A stretch of 45,139 nt of DNA from an uncultured Bacteroides sp. (GTDB taxonomy: Bacteria; Bacteroidota; Bacteroidia; Bacteroidales; Bacteroidaceae), in assembly GCA_945965395.1 (NCBI GenBank), contig CAMFND010000148.1:1-45139 (forward strand). Reading direction: 5' to 3'. A program made the translations under genes and the position numbers. The notes under the pieces were generated by a model. It worked only from the letters and a program-made list of their open reading frames with translations, made no database searches and was not told the DNA's origin. Positions 1 through 7,901 of the stretch are shown here, in pieces (position 1 is the stretch's first letter; the number at the start of each line of letters is the position of its first letter).

Positions 1-175
1 TGAATATAAATATGATGCTCCAGTCATTCTTAACAAGAATATGGTTAAGCGTCAGCGTGGCAACAATATCTACATGGCATCATGCGTAGAACTTTCAAAA
101 GACACTTCATTTGAAGTCTACTTTGAAGTTAATACCCCGAGAATAGGTAGTTGGTTAATCTATAAAAACAAATAA
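1..175 (+). CDS. C-terminal fragment of an unidentified protein upstream of the macrodomain gene
   Basis: An open frame enters from the left edge (first full codon at 2) and ends with TAA at 173-175. It gives about 57 residues ending in GSWLIYKNK. I do not recognise a family in this tail. The stop lies 3 nt before the ATG of the DarG-type macrodomain gene, so the two are almost certainly co-transcribed and probably translationally coupled. In DarTG toxin-antitoxin operons the DNA ADP-ribosyltransferase toxin DarT lies directly upstream of DarG, so a toxin role is the natural guess. That is an inference from position only; I could not match DarT motifs in the visible part. Confidence 0.6.
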   Translation, partial: EYKYDAPVILNKNMVKRQRGNNIYMASCVELSKDTSFEVYFEVNTPRIGSWLIYKNK

Positions 176-178
176 ACA

Positions 179-880
179 ATGAGTGATAATATTAAAATAA
201 TCAAAGGTAATATCTTTAATACAAAAGCGCAAACTATCGTCAATACAGTTAATTGTGTTGGCGTTATGGGAAAAGGAATTGCCTTAGTTTTTAAACTAAG
301 ATATCCAAACATGTTCGAGCAGTACCAGAAATATTGCTCGCAGCATCTCATTTCTGTAGGCAAACTTTGGCTATATAAAGGAGAGAGTGATCAACCTTGG
401 GTATTGAATTTCCCTACAAAAACACATTGGAAGTTACCTAGTGAATATACTTACATTGAGCAAGGTCTTCAAAAGTTTGTGGATTCATACCAAGAAAAAG
501 GCATTACCTCTGTTGCATTCCCATTACTTGGGGCAAATAATGGTGGATTAGACGGAGACAAGGTTATTGAGATAATGAAACATTACCTTTCTCAATGCGA
601 TATACCAGTTGAGATATATCTCTATGACCCCAATGCAGCGGATGATTTATTTGAAGGATTTAAAAAGAAATGGAATCTTATTCCGGTAATAGATAAAAAA
701 AAGGTGATTGGAATAAGAACTCAAAAACAGATTGACACTATTGACAAAGCTGTTAATGAGGATAATATTAAGTCTATGATTGCATTAATTGAATATAAAG
801 GTATTGGTTTGTTAACCATGCAGAAATGTTTTAAAATGGTGATGGATTATCATGCTAATCCTACTTTAAGATTAGAATAA
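179..880 (+). CDS. darG: DarG-type macrodomain protein (probable ADP-ribosylhydrolase antitoxin)
   Basis: The protein has 233 residues. Residues 1-150 are a macrodomain with the ligand-loop signatures NTVNCVGVMGKGIAL (about 22-36) and FPLLGANNGGLDG (about 117-129), and the NFPTK motif near residue 79. These are typical of DarG-like macrodomains, which remove ADP-ribose from thymidine in DNA and so counter DarT. The remaining 80 residues (about 155-233) are helical and lysine-rich, and shorter than the C-terminal domain of the long DarG proteins. The gene follows its upstream partner by 3 nt. Function as the antitoxin half of a DarTG-like pair is inferred; the toxin is mostly outside the window. 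A stand-alone macrodomain hydrolase is the alternative. Confidence 0.75.
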   Translation: MSDNIKIIKGNIFNTKAQTIVNTVNCVGVMGKGIALVFKLRYPNMFEQYQKYCSQHLISVGKLWLYKGESDQPWVLNFPTKTHWKLPSEYTYIEQGLQKFVDSYQEKGITSVAFPLLGANNGGLDGDKVIEIMKHYLSQCDIPVEIYLYDPNAADDLFEGFKKKWNLIPVIDKKKVIGIRTQKQIDTIDKAVNEDNIKSMIALIEYKGIGLLTMQKCFKMVMDYHANPTLRLE

Positions 881-910
881 TATACAGCCCAGCAAAATTC
901 CTTAATATAT

Positions 911-950
911 TGCCTGCAACTGACGTTTGTAAGAAATGCAGTTGCAGGCA
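911..950. terminator. 12-bp hairpin between convergent genes
   Basis: TGCCTGCAACTG (911-922) and CAGTTGCAGGCA (939-950) form a perfect 12-bp inverted repeat with a 16-nt loop. It lies between the ends of the plus-strand macrodomain gene and the minus-strand histone-like gene, where a shared terminator is expected. There is no long T-run on either side, so intrinsic termination is plausible but not proven. Confidence 0.55.
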
Positions 951-960
951 TCTAAGGATT

Positions 961-1137
961 TTATCTTTTCGAAGCCGCCAATGACAGCTTCCTGAACTGC
1001 TTCAAGAGCGGTTCCATTTCGAGTGATACACAGCGGGCACGTTGGCCGGCTGCCTTGTTTCCTTTTTCTGCTTGAAGGGCTGCATCCTTTTGGAATGCCT
1101 CCATCTTCATTTGGAGTTGTACGAGTAATTCATTCAT
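961..1137 (-). CDS. Histone H1-like small basic protein
   Basis: The frame starts at ATG 1137-1135 and ends with TAA at 963-961, giving 58 residues. The order MEAFQKDAALQAEKGNKAAG, then RAR, LEMEPLLKQFRK and SLAASKR matches the short Bacteroidetes histone H1-like (Hc1-type) family. These are DNA-binding, lysine- and alanine-rich proteins, usually encoded in the chromosome. Here the gene sits at the downstream end of the element's minus-strand accessory cluster, 27 nt after the DUF1566-like lipoprotein gene. A role in compacting or silencing DNA is inferred from the family. Chromosomal copies often end in -KK or -KR, as this one does. Confidence 0.8.
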   Translation of the reverse strand: MNELLVQLQMKMEAFQKDAALQAEKGNKAAGQRARCVSLEMEPLLKQFRKLSLAASKR

Positions 1138-1164
1138 AATCTTTACATTTAGAGGTTACATTAC

Positions 1165-1833
1165 CTAATAGATACTTATCACCGGTCTGAACTTATGTGC
1201 CTGGTCCTTCGGAGTTTCCTGAATGGTTCCCGACTGCATCGAGAAGAGCCAGGCCTTGCTGTCCTTTTGTCCCTCCACTTCGGTGGAAGTCCACAGCCAG
1301 CAGTCACCGGGCTGCAAACTGATGGGTAATCCGCCGACCGCCTCTATCCGCTGGTTAACTAACCCAATTTGCTGATAGAGGTAAGTGAGCTGCTTTACCG
1401 AAGGGATGTAGGCGGACTGGCCGTATCGCCACATATCGAAGACATAAACGGCTAAGGGAGATTTCACTTCCTCGTTGCGGTACATAGCATGGGTGTTCTC
1501 ATTGCCGTCTTCCTTTTCCAATAAAGCAGATGTTTCCTGTTCGACACCCAGACTGTCGGCAAAAGCTGCAGGTGCGACATCCCGGATGGAAACAGCATAG
1601 CCCAAAGCTTTGATCTCCGGACTCCGGCTCACATGATAGACAATGGCCACCGGCTCTTTCTTGGAGGAACTGAACTTTTCTTTAGACAGCACACTGCCAT
1701 CCGAGCAGACTACATCACCAACCTGGAGGGAAGAAGCAATGGATCTGTCTCCTTCATGCTCACATTCTTCGCAGGAGGTGAACAATGTGGCAACTCCTGT
1801 GATTACAGCACATACTAATTGTTTGATTTTCAT
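1165..1833 (-). CDS. Probable lipoprotein with a DUF1566-like C-terminal domain
   Basis: The 222-residue protein opens with a basic, hydrophobic signal ending in LFTSC at about residue 21. The following EECE is acidic, as in the lipoprotein export signal that sends Bacteroidetes lipoproteins to the cell surface. The C-terminal part (about 140-222) has the pattern PSVKQLTYLY, GDCWLWTSTE, AWLFSMQSG and a final FRPVISIY. This resembles the DUF1566/Lcl C-terminal fold found in exported proteins. Its start overlaps the stop of the preceding gene by ATGA, so the pair is translationally coupled. Its function is unknown; a surface role during mating-pair formation is speculation. Confidence 0.65.
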   Translation of the reverse strand: MKIKQLVCAVITGVATLFTSCEECEHEGDRSIASSLQVGDVVCSDGSVLSKEKFSSSKKEPVAIVYHVSRSPEIKALGYAVSIRDVAPAAFADSLGVEQETSALLEKEDGNENTHAMYRNEEVKSPLAVYVFDMWRYGQSAYIPSVKQLTYLYQQIGLVNQRIEAVGGLPISLQPGDCWLWTSTEVEGQKDSKAWLFSMQSGTIQETPKDQAHKFRPVISIY

Positions 1834-2390
1834 AGCAGCGGTATTTCAAATGATTTGACTACAATTTCCGCCTCCTTATCGAGGATGAACCAGTATTCCG
1901 AGTGGTAAGGCTTTCCTTTTAAGGTCTTGGCTTCAAAATCTATCTTGACCTTCCATCCGTTGAACGGCTTCGCGACCTTTTTTTTCCCGGCTTTCGCTTC
2001 TTCCATTTCTCCATAAGCAATCAAAGCCCGGAGCGTGGTCATGGCATCCAGCTGACGGGTGACCTGATCACTCATTGTGGCATCGTCCTTATCGAGGTTC
2101 TGGAAGTAGTCCGTTTCTTTCATCAACTTGTGGCCGTACTGCATCAGGTGCATGGATAATGCAGCCTTCTCGTGCGGATTGACATATTCCTTGCCGAATA
2201 TCGAATCTGCCTTACTGATTCCCTTGATTTGGATGGACTCCGGATTATCGACGGTTGCCTTCAAGGCTCTCTCTGCGATTTCCACCGCCCGTTTCTCGGG
2301 TCGGTCGGAACAGCTGGCGAAGTAAAACAGTCCGCCCCAGAAGCAGACGGCGGTCACCAGCAGGATGATGAGTTTCATTCCCGGTTTCAT
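1830..2390 (-). CDS. Membrane-anchored protein of unknown function
   Basis: The protein has 186 residues. Residues 5-27 form a hydrophobic segment ending in FASCSD, which could be a signal anchor or a lipobox with Cys at about 27. The rest is soluble and mostly helical, with charged residues and a lysine-rich stretch (AGKKKVAKP) near residue 135. The last 40 residues are rich in beta and aromatic residues (YHSEYWFILDK). I recognise no named domain. It overlaps both neighbours by 4 nt (ATGA), so it is the middle gene of a tightly coupled trio with the zinc-ribbon gene upstream and the lipoprotein gene downstream. Confidence 0.6.
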   Translation of the reverse strand: MKPGMKLIILLVTAVCFWGGLFYFASCSDRPEKRAVEIAERALKATVDNPESIQIKGISKADSIFGKEYVNPHEKAALSMHLMQYGHKLMKETDYFQNLDKDDATMSDQVTRQLDAMTTLRALIAYGEMEEAKAGKKKVAKPFNGWKVKIDFEAKTLKGKPYHSEYWFILDKEAEIVVKSFEIPLL

Positions 2391-2926
2391 ATCTTCACAA
2401 TTTGGAGTTTGTCGGGAGAAAGACCGAGACGCTTGCGATAGATGGTACCGTCATCACGGTACATTTCCAGTTCGTTGGAGGTGATTTCTTTTTCACAAAT
2501 TTCCTTGGCTTCTGTCAGACTCAGCTGGTGGGCACCGATGTTGCGCCAGATGGCGAAGTTGCACGGTGCCTGCTGGTTGCTGTAATTGGAGCAGTTGAAG
2601 GCTCTCGTACCCACCCGAATATCGCCGCCACAATGCGGGCATTTGCCGATGACCGACTGCATGTTGATGGCACCGTTGTCGGCCAGTTCCAGCACGGAAG
2701 GGAAGGCTTTTCCCTCCTTGGAAGCAAAGCCGTCCAACAGGATGAAGCGGTGCTCCAACAGTTCGGTGATTTCCTCGTCACTCATCTTGCGGTTGCCGAT
2801 AATGCCGTTGATATTCAGCACACAGGTAGGCTGTTCGGCAATGTTGTTCTCACAGCGGTAGCCCTTGCAGGTCTTTACCACGTTGCCGCCACACAAGGGA
2901 CAGCGACCGATTATTTTCTTTTCCAT
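2387..2926 (-). CDS. Double zinc-ribbon protein related to topoisomerase IA C-terminal domains
   Basis: The 179-residue protein contains two copies of a CPxCGG type zinc ribbon: GRCPLCGGNVV with C at 30-ish CENN (about 8-35), and GKCPHCGGDIR with FNCSNY (about 93-120). The repeat CPxCGG...F/YxCxN is that of the topoisomerase IA C-terminal zinc finger, which binds single-stranded DNA. No topoisomerase catalytic domain is present. Stand-alone proteins of this type are common in Bacteroidales ICEs. A role with transferred single-stranded DNA is inferred. It is the first gene after the AT-rich repeat region at 2961-3049 and overlaps the next gene by ATGA. Confidence 0.7.
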   Translation of the reverse strand: MEKKIIGRCPLCGGNVVKTCKGYRCENNIAEQPTCVLNINGIIGNRKMSDEEITELLEHRFILLDGFASKEGKAFPSVLELADNGAINMQSVIGKCPHCGGDIRVGTRAFNCSNYSNQQAPCNFAIWRNIGAHQLSLTEAKEICEKEITSNELEMYRDDGTIYRKRLGLSPDKLQIVKI

Positions 2927-2960
2927 ACGCTTTTGTTTTTGGATGATTTGTTTACTATAT

Positions 2961-3049
2961 GATTCTGTTACTTGTTGTTTTAATTATTTTCTTATTTCCT
3001 TACTTGATTACTTTGTGATTAGTAAGTTTGTTTACTTGTTTACCTATTT
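2961..3049. repeat. AT-rich intergenic repeat, copy A (three conserved blocks)
   Basis: Three blocks in this gap recur in the same order and orientation at 16690-16746. They are GATTCTGTTACTTGT (2961-2975), CTTTGTGATTAGTAAG (3011-3026) and GTTTACCTATTT (3038-3049). The middle block contains the dyad TTACT-N8-AGTAA on the minus strand. The region lies upstream of the zinc-ribbon trio and just after the VirB5-like gene. It may be a promoter/operator or an RNA element acting inside the operon. Confidence 0.6.
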
Positions 3050-3791
3050 ACCATTTCAGGCTGTAGCCCTGGTTCCAGTCCGAGATGATACCGCCGATGA
3101 TGTTCTTGCCGGACATCACGTTGGCCCATCCTTCGGGATCGAGCGAGAACCAGAGGTCGTTCCATGAGAGCGTGCGTACCTGCCAGGCCAGGATAAACAG
3201 GTCGGTGTTGATGGCTTCCAGCCGGCTCACCACCTCATTGGCAATGTAGTAGCGTTCCGAAGCGTTCAGCAGGTTCACCTTGTGCTTCTCGTTCTTTCCG
3301 TCATCTCCTGTCACGTCATATTTGCCCGAAGTCACCAGCTGTTTCATGAAGGGAAAGAGTGCCGTCATCTGTGTGGCAGCATCCGTCAGTTCATCCGATA
3401 CCATGGCCGAAATGACGGTTCCCTTCAGATTGCCGCCCACCGATTTGAGGAGCAGGCTGCAGTTCTGCGGGATTTCCTTGGCCACCAGTTCCCCGGCACG
3501 CTTAATCTGGTAAAGGTTCTGCATGGCGCCCTGCGCATTCGAAAGGTAGTCCAGCATCTTGTCTTCCACATGATGAATCCGCTCCAGCGAAGCGGTTACG
3601 GCCACTTCCGCTGCAATGATTTTCTCCTGTGTCTTCTTGCGGTCCTTGTGGATCTTCTTCAAGGCTGCGGTCTGACCCAGTACGGCAGAAGTCAGCGCCG
3701 GGTCGGTCTGTTGGGCATGCAATGAACCAGTTCCTGCCAGCACTCCGAAGGCTACGGCAAGCAGTGTGCATTTCCATCTTCTTGCATTCAT
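3048..3791 (-). CDS. Secreted VirB5-like conjugation protein, paralogue of the gene at 21699-22436
   Basis: With the start at ATG 3791-3789 the protein has 247 residues and a clear signal peptide ending GSLHAQ. A farther start at 3815 would overlap the primase gene and spoil the signal peptide. The body is helical (residues 40-180). The C-terminus carries LSWNDLWFSLDPEGWANV, then KN, G and SDWN. The same module ends the secreted protein at 21699-22436 in the tra operon (TLNDLCFAIDPEGWANI...SDWN), so the two are paralogues. A VirB5-like role in pilus or surface contact is inferred from the signal peptide, helical form and tra context. Confidence 0.65.
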   Translation of the reverse strand: MNARRWKCTLLAVAFGVLAGTGSLHAQQTDPALTSAVLGQTAALKKIHKDRKKTQEKIIAAEVAVTASLERIHHVEDKMLDYLSNAQGAMQNLYQIKRAGELVAKEIPQNCSLLLKSVGGNLKGTVISAMVSDELTDAATQMTALFPFMKQLVTSGKYDVTGDDGKNEKHKVNLLNASERYYIANEVVSRLEAINTDLFILAWQVRTLSWNDLWFSLDPEGWANVMSGKNIIGGIISDWNQGYSLKW

Positions 3792-3795
3792 ACAT

Positions 3796-4980
3796 TTATA
3801 ATTTAGGGCCTGCATTTCTGCGTTCGGCCAGGTTATTCTTTCTATCCTCCTGCGAGAGCGAGGGTTTTATATCTATGGGCTTATTGAGCAGACAATCGTT
3901 CCAGTCCTTGAATGCCTTGGGCGGCAACCATTGCCCCATCTTGTAACGGATGCTGAGTTGTTCGCTCAACTGCTCCAGAAAGGAACGGCCTTGCACGAGG
4001 TCAAAAGTTTTTCCCTTGGCTTCTATACGGATAACATCCTCGACTTTGTTGATTCTCATCGGAATGTCCTCCAAGAGTGACAGCATACGCAACCCGTAGA
4101 TACGACCTGCCAAATCATTGTCGAAACAGTCAAACGGACGGGCATTCGGGAAGCGTTTCATGACTCCTTGAACCTGACCATCGGAGAATGTTCCACCCAA
4201 AGAGGCCAAAGCCGTATCGTTTTTCAACAGACTTTGATTCTGTTGGTAGAAAGCCATGGCATCAAAGGCTGACTCACAGAAAAACACGTTCTTGACTGCC
4301 TGCTGATTCCCGCCGGAGAGGTCGGCCACCCATGCGGAAGAGGAAGAATCACTTCCAGCAGCCTTGGACTTGTAACCGCTGTACCCCCGCATTTCGTAGC
4401 CCCGGACCTGATTGTTCTCTCCGTTGGTATAAGGGAATCCGATGTTGTAGCCGTCAAAGTTCTCGTTCTTCCTGTCGCGGATGAGCCGGATGAACGGAGC
4501 GAAGGTGCGTACCGTTTCATCGGACAATCCCCTTTGTTGGAAGATGGCCGGAATCTTATCGGGATTTATCGGCTTCACCTCATACCTAGAGTTGTCGAAG
4601 GCAGCATGAGGCCTGACTGACTGCACATACTCCCGGTCTTCGCGGTATTCAGGTTCGGGCATATTGGCAAAGCGGGATAGCACCTTGGCTATCTTCTGCC
4701 ATTCATCCTTGCCGGATACATTGAAAGCATTCAAGTTCTCCCGGATGAGTGTGACTACATCCCCCCGGGAACCGTCCCGGCGGAAAAACCTCTGTGCGGC
4801 CTTGTCCTGGGGATGACTGATAACCAGCGCATCCTGCTTATCCTTACCGTCACCTAGCACCATTTCAATGTAGCGGCCTACACCGGCCTTGCGGTCGAGC
4901 CGATAACCCAGCGTATAGGCTACATCATCAATGCCCACCTTGGCTTTGAGGTCCTTGAAGTTCACTTTGTAGTCAGTCAT
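3796..4980 (-). CDS. DUF3991/Toprim primase-like protein
   Basis: The 394-residue protein begins with a DUF3991-like region (GIDDVAYTLGYRLDRKAG near 17-34, FFRRDGSRGDVVTLI near 66-80). This is followed by a Toprim domain: NVFFCESAFDAMAFYQ (about 226-241, with the conserved Glu), LASLGGT, and the acidic pair in FDCFDNDLAGRIYGLRM (about 278-294). Proteins of this kind act like primases on ICEs and plasmids and may prime the complementary strand after transfer. The first 15 residues match the usual N-terminus and ATG 4980-4978 is the only good start. It lies 23 nt after the ardC stop, in the same operon. Confidence 0.8.
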   Translation of the reverse strand: MTDYKVNFKDLKAKVGIDDVAYTLGYRLDRKAGVGRYIEMVLGDGKDKQDALVISHPQDKAAQRFFRRDGSRGDVVTLIRENLNAFNVSGKDEWQKIAKVLSRFANMPEPEYREDREYVQSVRPHAAFDNSRYEVKPINPDKIPAIFQQRGLSDETVRTFAPFIRLIRDRKNENFDGYNIGFPYTNGENNQVRGYEMRGYSGYKSKAAGSDSSSSAWVADLSGGNQQAVKNVFFCESAFDAMAFYQQNQSLLKNDTALASLGGTFSDGQVQGVMKRFPNARPFDCFDNDLAGRIYGLRMLSLLEDIPMRINKVEDVIRIEAKGKTFDLVQGRSFLEQLSEQLSIRYKMGQWLPPKAFKDWNDCLLNKPIDIKPSLSQEDRKNNLAERRNAGPKL

Positions 4981-5003
4981 GGTTCATGGATTTGAAGGTA
5001 TGA

Positions 5004-6341
5004 TTAGAAACTCATTTTCGCTCCCACTGCCTGCGTGCGCTTGAGATTGGCCACTTCCGGCTCGAAGGTCTTGTGTGCCGTCATGTTCAGGAAGGCTGCC
5101 TTGTCCTTGTAGTCCGTCAACTGGAAGTAGGTTTTGGCTGTATCTTTCGATACCTTCTTCAAACCCAGTTTCACACCGTCGTAGGAGGCACGGATGGCAT
5201 AATCCCCGTTGCGTGTCTTCACGATGGCCGCATTCTTGAACGGCACCTCTTCGCCTTCGCCCAACGGGGCAAACGGGTCGTTCTTCGTCAGGTAGGGCTG
5301 TTCGTTGAGAGCCAGCCGCTGTTTGTCCACCTGGTCCAGAATCAGGTCTGAAGCCTTGTTCACGTCCGCCATGACGGAAACGATGAACTTCGGTTCCTGC
5401 TTCAGCACCCCAATCCAGGAATCCAGATAAGCTGCAGAATTGTCCGTCACTTTCATGTCAAAGCCCATCGAATGGCAGATCATGGCAGCCGTCAGTTCGG
5501 CTACCAGTTCTTCCTTGGCGTATTTCGGGTCTCCGAAACGTCCGCCCATCTCGCGGTTGAGCCGTTCGGGAGTCATAGTGGAGTGCGACATTTCATGCAG
5601 CATGGTGGAATAGAACTCCATGCCACCCCGGTAGACTTCCTCGGGGGTATCGCCGATGTTGAACTGCTCCTTCATGGGCAGCACCACGATGTCCTGGGCC
5701 GGTGAATAAAAAGCTCCGTCCACCCGTTTGTCCGCCTGTATGGGGCAGAGCCAGCCTTGCGTCTCAATCATGCGGTCGAGGGCGGCATGGACATACATGC
5801 CTTCCTTATCCCGAAGCTCGGGCACCTTGAACTTCTCCAGGAGTTTCTGCACCCGTTCGGGCTGCACCTCTGCCAGGTTGGTCTGGTCGATGTTATATAC
5901 GGGGAAAGCCTTGAAGAAGGGAATGACATCCATGCCTTTCTTCTCCTCCTTACTCATGGCCTTATACTCATCCGAACTGACTTTATGGCCGTTCTTGTCC
6001 TTGACCAGCACGTCCCAATAGACCACGGGGAAGGCCTTTTCGCCTTTCAGTACATGGGCTTTCAGGTTGTGCGCCTGCTTGAAGGTGAGGTACACCGGCA
6101 GCCGGTAGCCCTGGGCTGCGGTCTGCAGCTGGAGGAAGAAGGAATTGGAACCTGAATAGTTGCGGCCTCCCACGTTCTGCGGGAGACCTGCAAATCCGGA
6201 TGCACCGCCAATCCAGCCTTTCTTCCAGTCGGAAGCCTTCATCTGTTCCATGCGGGCTATCATCATTTCGGCAAAGCGGTCGATGGCTACCTGTCCGGCA
6301 TTGCCGGATGTGTTAGTTCCATATGCCATAACTTTCGTCAT
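5004..6341 (-). CDS. ardC: ArdC-like antirestriction protein
   Basis: The protein has 445 residues. The N-terminal half resembles the ArdC single-stranded-DNA-binding region (DUF1738): AGLPQNVGGRNYSGSNSFFL near 50-69, and LTFKQAHNLKAHVLKGEKA near 85-103. The central part carries a zincin-type metalloprotease site, STMLHEMSHS (about 247-256), with a downstream KEELVAELTAAM segment providing the third ligand. ArdC proteins protect incoming plasmid DNA from restriction enzymes. A C-terminal extension of about 120 residues follows the protease domain. The start at 6341 overlaps the preceding small gene by 29 nt; a second ATG at 6329 is also possible. Confidence 0.85.
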   Translation of the reverse strand: MTKVMAYGTNTSGNAGQVAIDRFAEMMIARMEQMKASDWKKGWIGGASGFAGLPQNVGGRNYSGSNSFFLQLQTAAQGYRLPVYLTFKQAHNLKAHVLKGEKAFPVVYWDVLVKDKNGHKVSSDEYKAMSKEEKKGMDVIPFFKAFPVYNIDQTNLAEVQPERVQKLLEKFKVPELRDKEGMYVHAALDRMIETQGWLCPIQADKRVDGAFYSPAQDIVVLPMKEQFNIGDTPEEVYRGGMEFYSTMLHEMSHSTMTPERLNREMGGRFGDPKYAKEELVAELTAAMICHSMGFDMKVTDNSAAYLDSWIGVLKQEPKFIVSVMADVNKASDLILDQVDKQRLALNEQPYLTKNDPFAPLGEGEEVPFKNAAIVKTRNGDYAIRASYDGVKLGLKKVSKDTAKTYFQLTDYKDKAAFLNMTAHKTFEPEVANLKRTQAVGAKMSF

Positions 6342-6543
6342 CCATTACCTGACGGTCCATCTGGTCAATGTCCGTCTGTTCGACATAAAACTCCGCGGAT
6401 TCATCCGAAGGATCCGTGCCGTGGGTCTGGCACCACTCCAGATAGTCCTCTGCATTATCACCATCCATCACAAAGCGGAGGAAACCGATTTTACCTGTCT
6501 GAAGGAGTTCCACCAACTCCTCGTGTGTCTTTTTTGCTTTCAT
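6313..6543 (-). CDS. Small acidic protein of unknown function
   Basis: This is a 76-residue acidic protein. The first 45 residues (HEELVELLQTGKIGFLRFVM, then DYLEWCQTHGTD) look helical, and the tail is rich in Asp and Glu (VEQTDIDQMDRQVMDD). I recognise no named family. It lies between the MutS-domain protein and ardC and overlaps ardC by 29 nt, so it is part of this operon. A small DNA-mimic or regulator is possible, but nothing in the sequence shows it. Confidence 0.6.
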   Translation of the reverse strand: MKAKKTHEELVELLQTGKIGFLRFVMDGDNAEDYLEWCQTHGTDPSDESAEFYVEQTDIDQMDRQVMDDESYGIWN

Positions 6544-6596
6544 ATCTTTTCGTCTTTGATTGTTTCTTGAATATTCGTTTGTTCCTTTTGATTGCG

Positions 6597-7889
6597 TTAC
6601 ATTTTCATGGAAGCCGACTTCTCTAGTTTGTTGGTCACGGCTGAAAGCATCCCGGTAATTTCCGTATTGAGGTACTTGGCCGCAATCTGTTCCCGGGTGG
6701 CAGTCTTTGCCTTGAAGAGCGAGTAGCCGTCATCGAAGGAGAGTTCATGCTTGCTGGTCTTGCCCTTATCGCCCAAGTCCATCGACACCTTCCATTTGTT
6801 ATCGGAGTGGTCCTTAGCCACACGGACTCCTTTGGGGTCCACTCCTTCGGGAAGCTGGTACTTCTCGTAGGCTGACTGCAGGTGCAGTCGTTCTCCGAAG
6901 TTCTTTTCTACCAACTGAGCAGGAGTCGTCACCCGGTCGAAGTAGGCATTTAGGTCCTCACGGGAAGCCACGGCCGACATCTTGGTGTCGCCCATCTGCA
7001 CATAGAACTTATACTTGCCGTAGTCCGGGCGCTGTTCGTTCTTTTCCTTATAGACATTGAACTTGTCTATGGTGATGGCTCCATCCGGACCGGCAAGTTC
7101 CTTGGGCATTTGGTAGGCTTCTTCCGATACCTTCGGCATCAGCTTAGTCGGATAATACTTCTCCATCAGCTGCGGCACCGTCAGTTCCTTCTTCTGGTAA
7201 GCAGCCAAATCCGCTGCGTCCATCTTCTGCGGTTTCAGCTGTACGCTGTCCATCTTGGCGGTGAAGTACCAGTCCGCCGGATTGGTGGTGCTCTGGAAGG
7301 CATGTCCGTGACTGACTTTCTCGCCGTTGGCGGTAATCATCTGCGGTTCACGTGGCTTGCGTTCCTGCTTGGCTTCCGCTTTCTGCTTGGCCTGTTGTTC
7401 ACTCTTGACTTCGGCTTTGGCTTCCGTCTTCATTTCCTTGGCAGGCTTCTCCTCAACTGCACTTTTCACAGTCTTGGTAGGCTCTTCCTGCACAGCCTGT
7501 TCTTTCTTCTTTTTCGCCATAGTATTCTTGTTAGAGATGTTCGTTTCTTTCAAATCTTCCCTGGTCTTTTCCCTGGGCTTCTTCATCAGTTCCGGACGGT
7601 CTATCGCCTCGCAAATGGCGACCCGCTGACCGGAGCGAATCAACTTGGGAAGATGCTTGTCCAGTTCATGACGGGGAAAGGTCAGGAGTTTGATGGGGTC
7701 ATTCTCCAGCGGAAGGATTTTGTCTGATACCTTCAGCGCCAGTATCACCGATGCCTTGAGCGCATCCTCCTTGTACATTTCGTAGAAGTCACCTTTACGG
7801 AAGAGCAGCACCGCATCGGGATGTTTCTTCTTCAATTCGTTGAACTGCCGGACAAAGCCGACATCCTTCTCTGCATTCTTCTTGACCAT
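6597..7889 (-). CDS. MutS domain I fused to an ICE-type C-terminal region
   Basis: The 430-residue protein has three parts. Residues 10-95 match MutS domain I, the mismatch-recognition domain: FNELKKKHPDAVLLFRKGDF with the FYEMY motif, then a GQRVAICEAI strand. Residues 110-185 are a charged Lys/Glu/Ala linker. Residues 190-430 form a C-terminal region of unknown fold with repeated motifs around YYPTKLMPKVSEEAYQMP and LNAYFDRVTTPAQLVEKNFG. No MutS ATPase is present. Such proteins belong to the multi-domain polyvalent proteins that conjugative elements and phages carry with ArdC and primase domains. It lies 12 nt after the DUF4099 gene in the same operon. Confidence 0.7.
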   Translation of the reverse strand: MVKKNAEKDVGFVRQFNELKKKHPDAVLLFRKGDFYEMYKEDALKASVILALKVSDKILPLENDPIKLLTFPRHELDKHLPKLIRSGQRVAICEAIDRPELMKKPREKTREDLKETNISNKNTMAKKKKEQAVQEEPTKTVKSAVEEKPAKEMKTEAKAEVKSEQQAKQKAEAKQERKPREPQMITANGEKVSHGHAFQSTTNPADWYFTAKMDSVQLKPQKMDAADLAAYQKKELTVPQLMEKYYPTKLMPKVSEEAYQMPKELAGPDGAITIDKFNVYKEKNEQRPDYGKYKFYVQMGDTKMSAVASREDLNAYFDRVTTPAQLVEKNFGERLHLQSAYEKYQLPEGVDPKGVRVAKDHSDNKWKVSMDLGDKGKTSKHELSFDDGYSLFKAKTATREQIAAKYLNTEITGMLSAVTNKLEKSASMKM

Positions 7890-7901
7890 AGGGAAAAGGA
7901 T

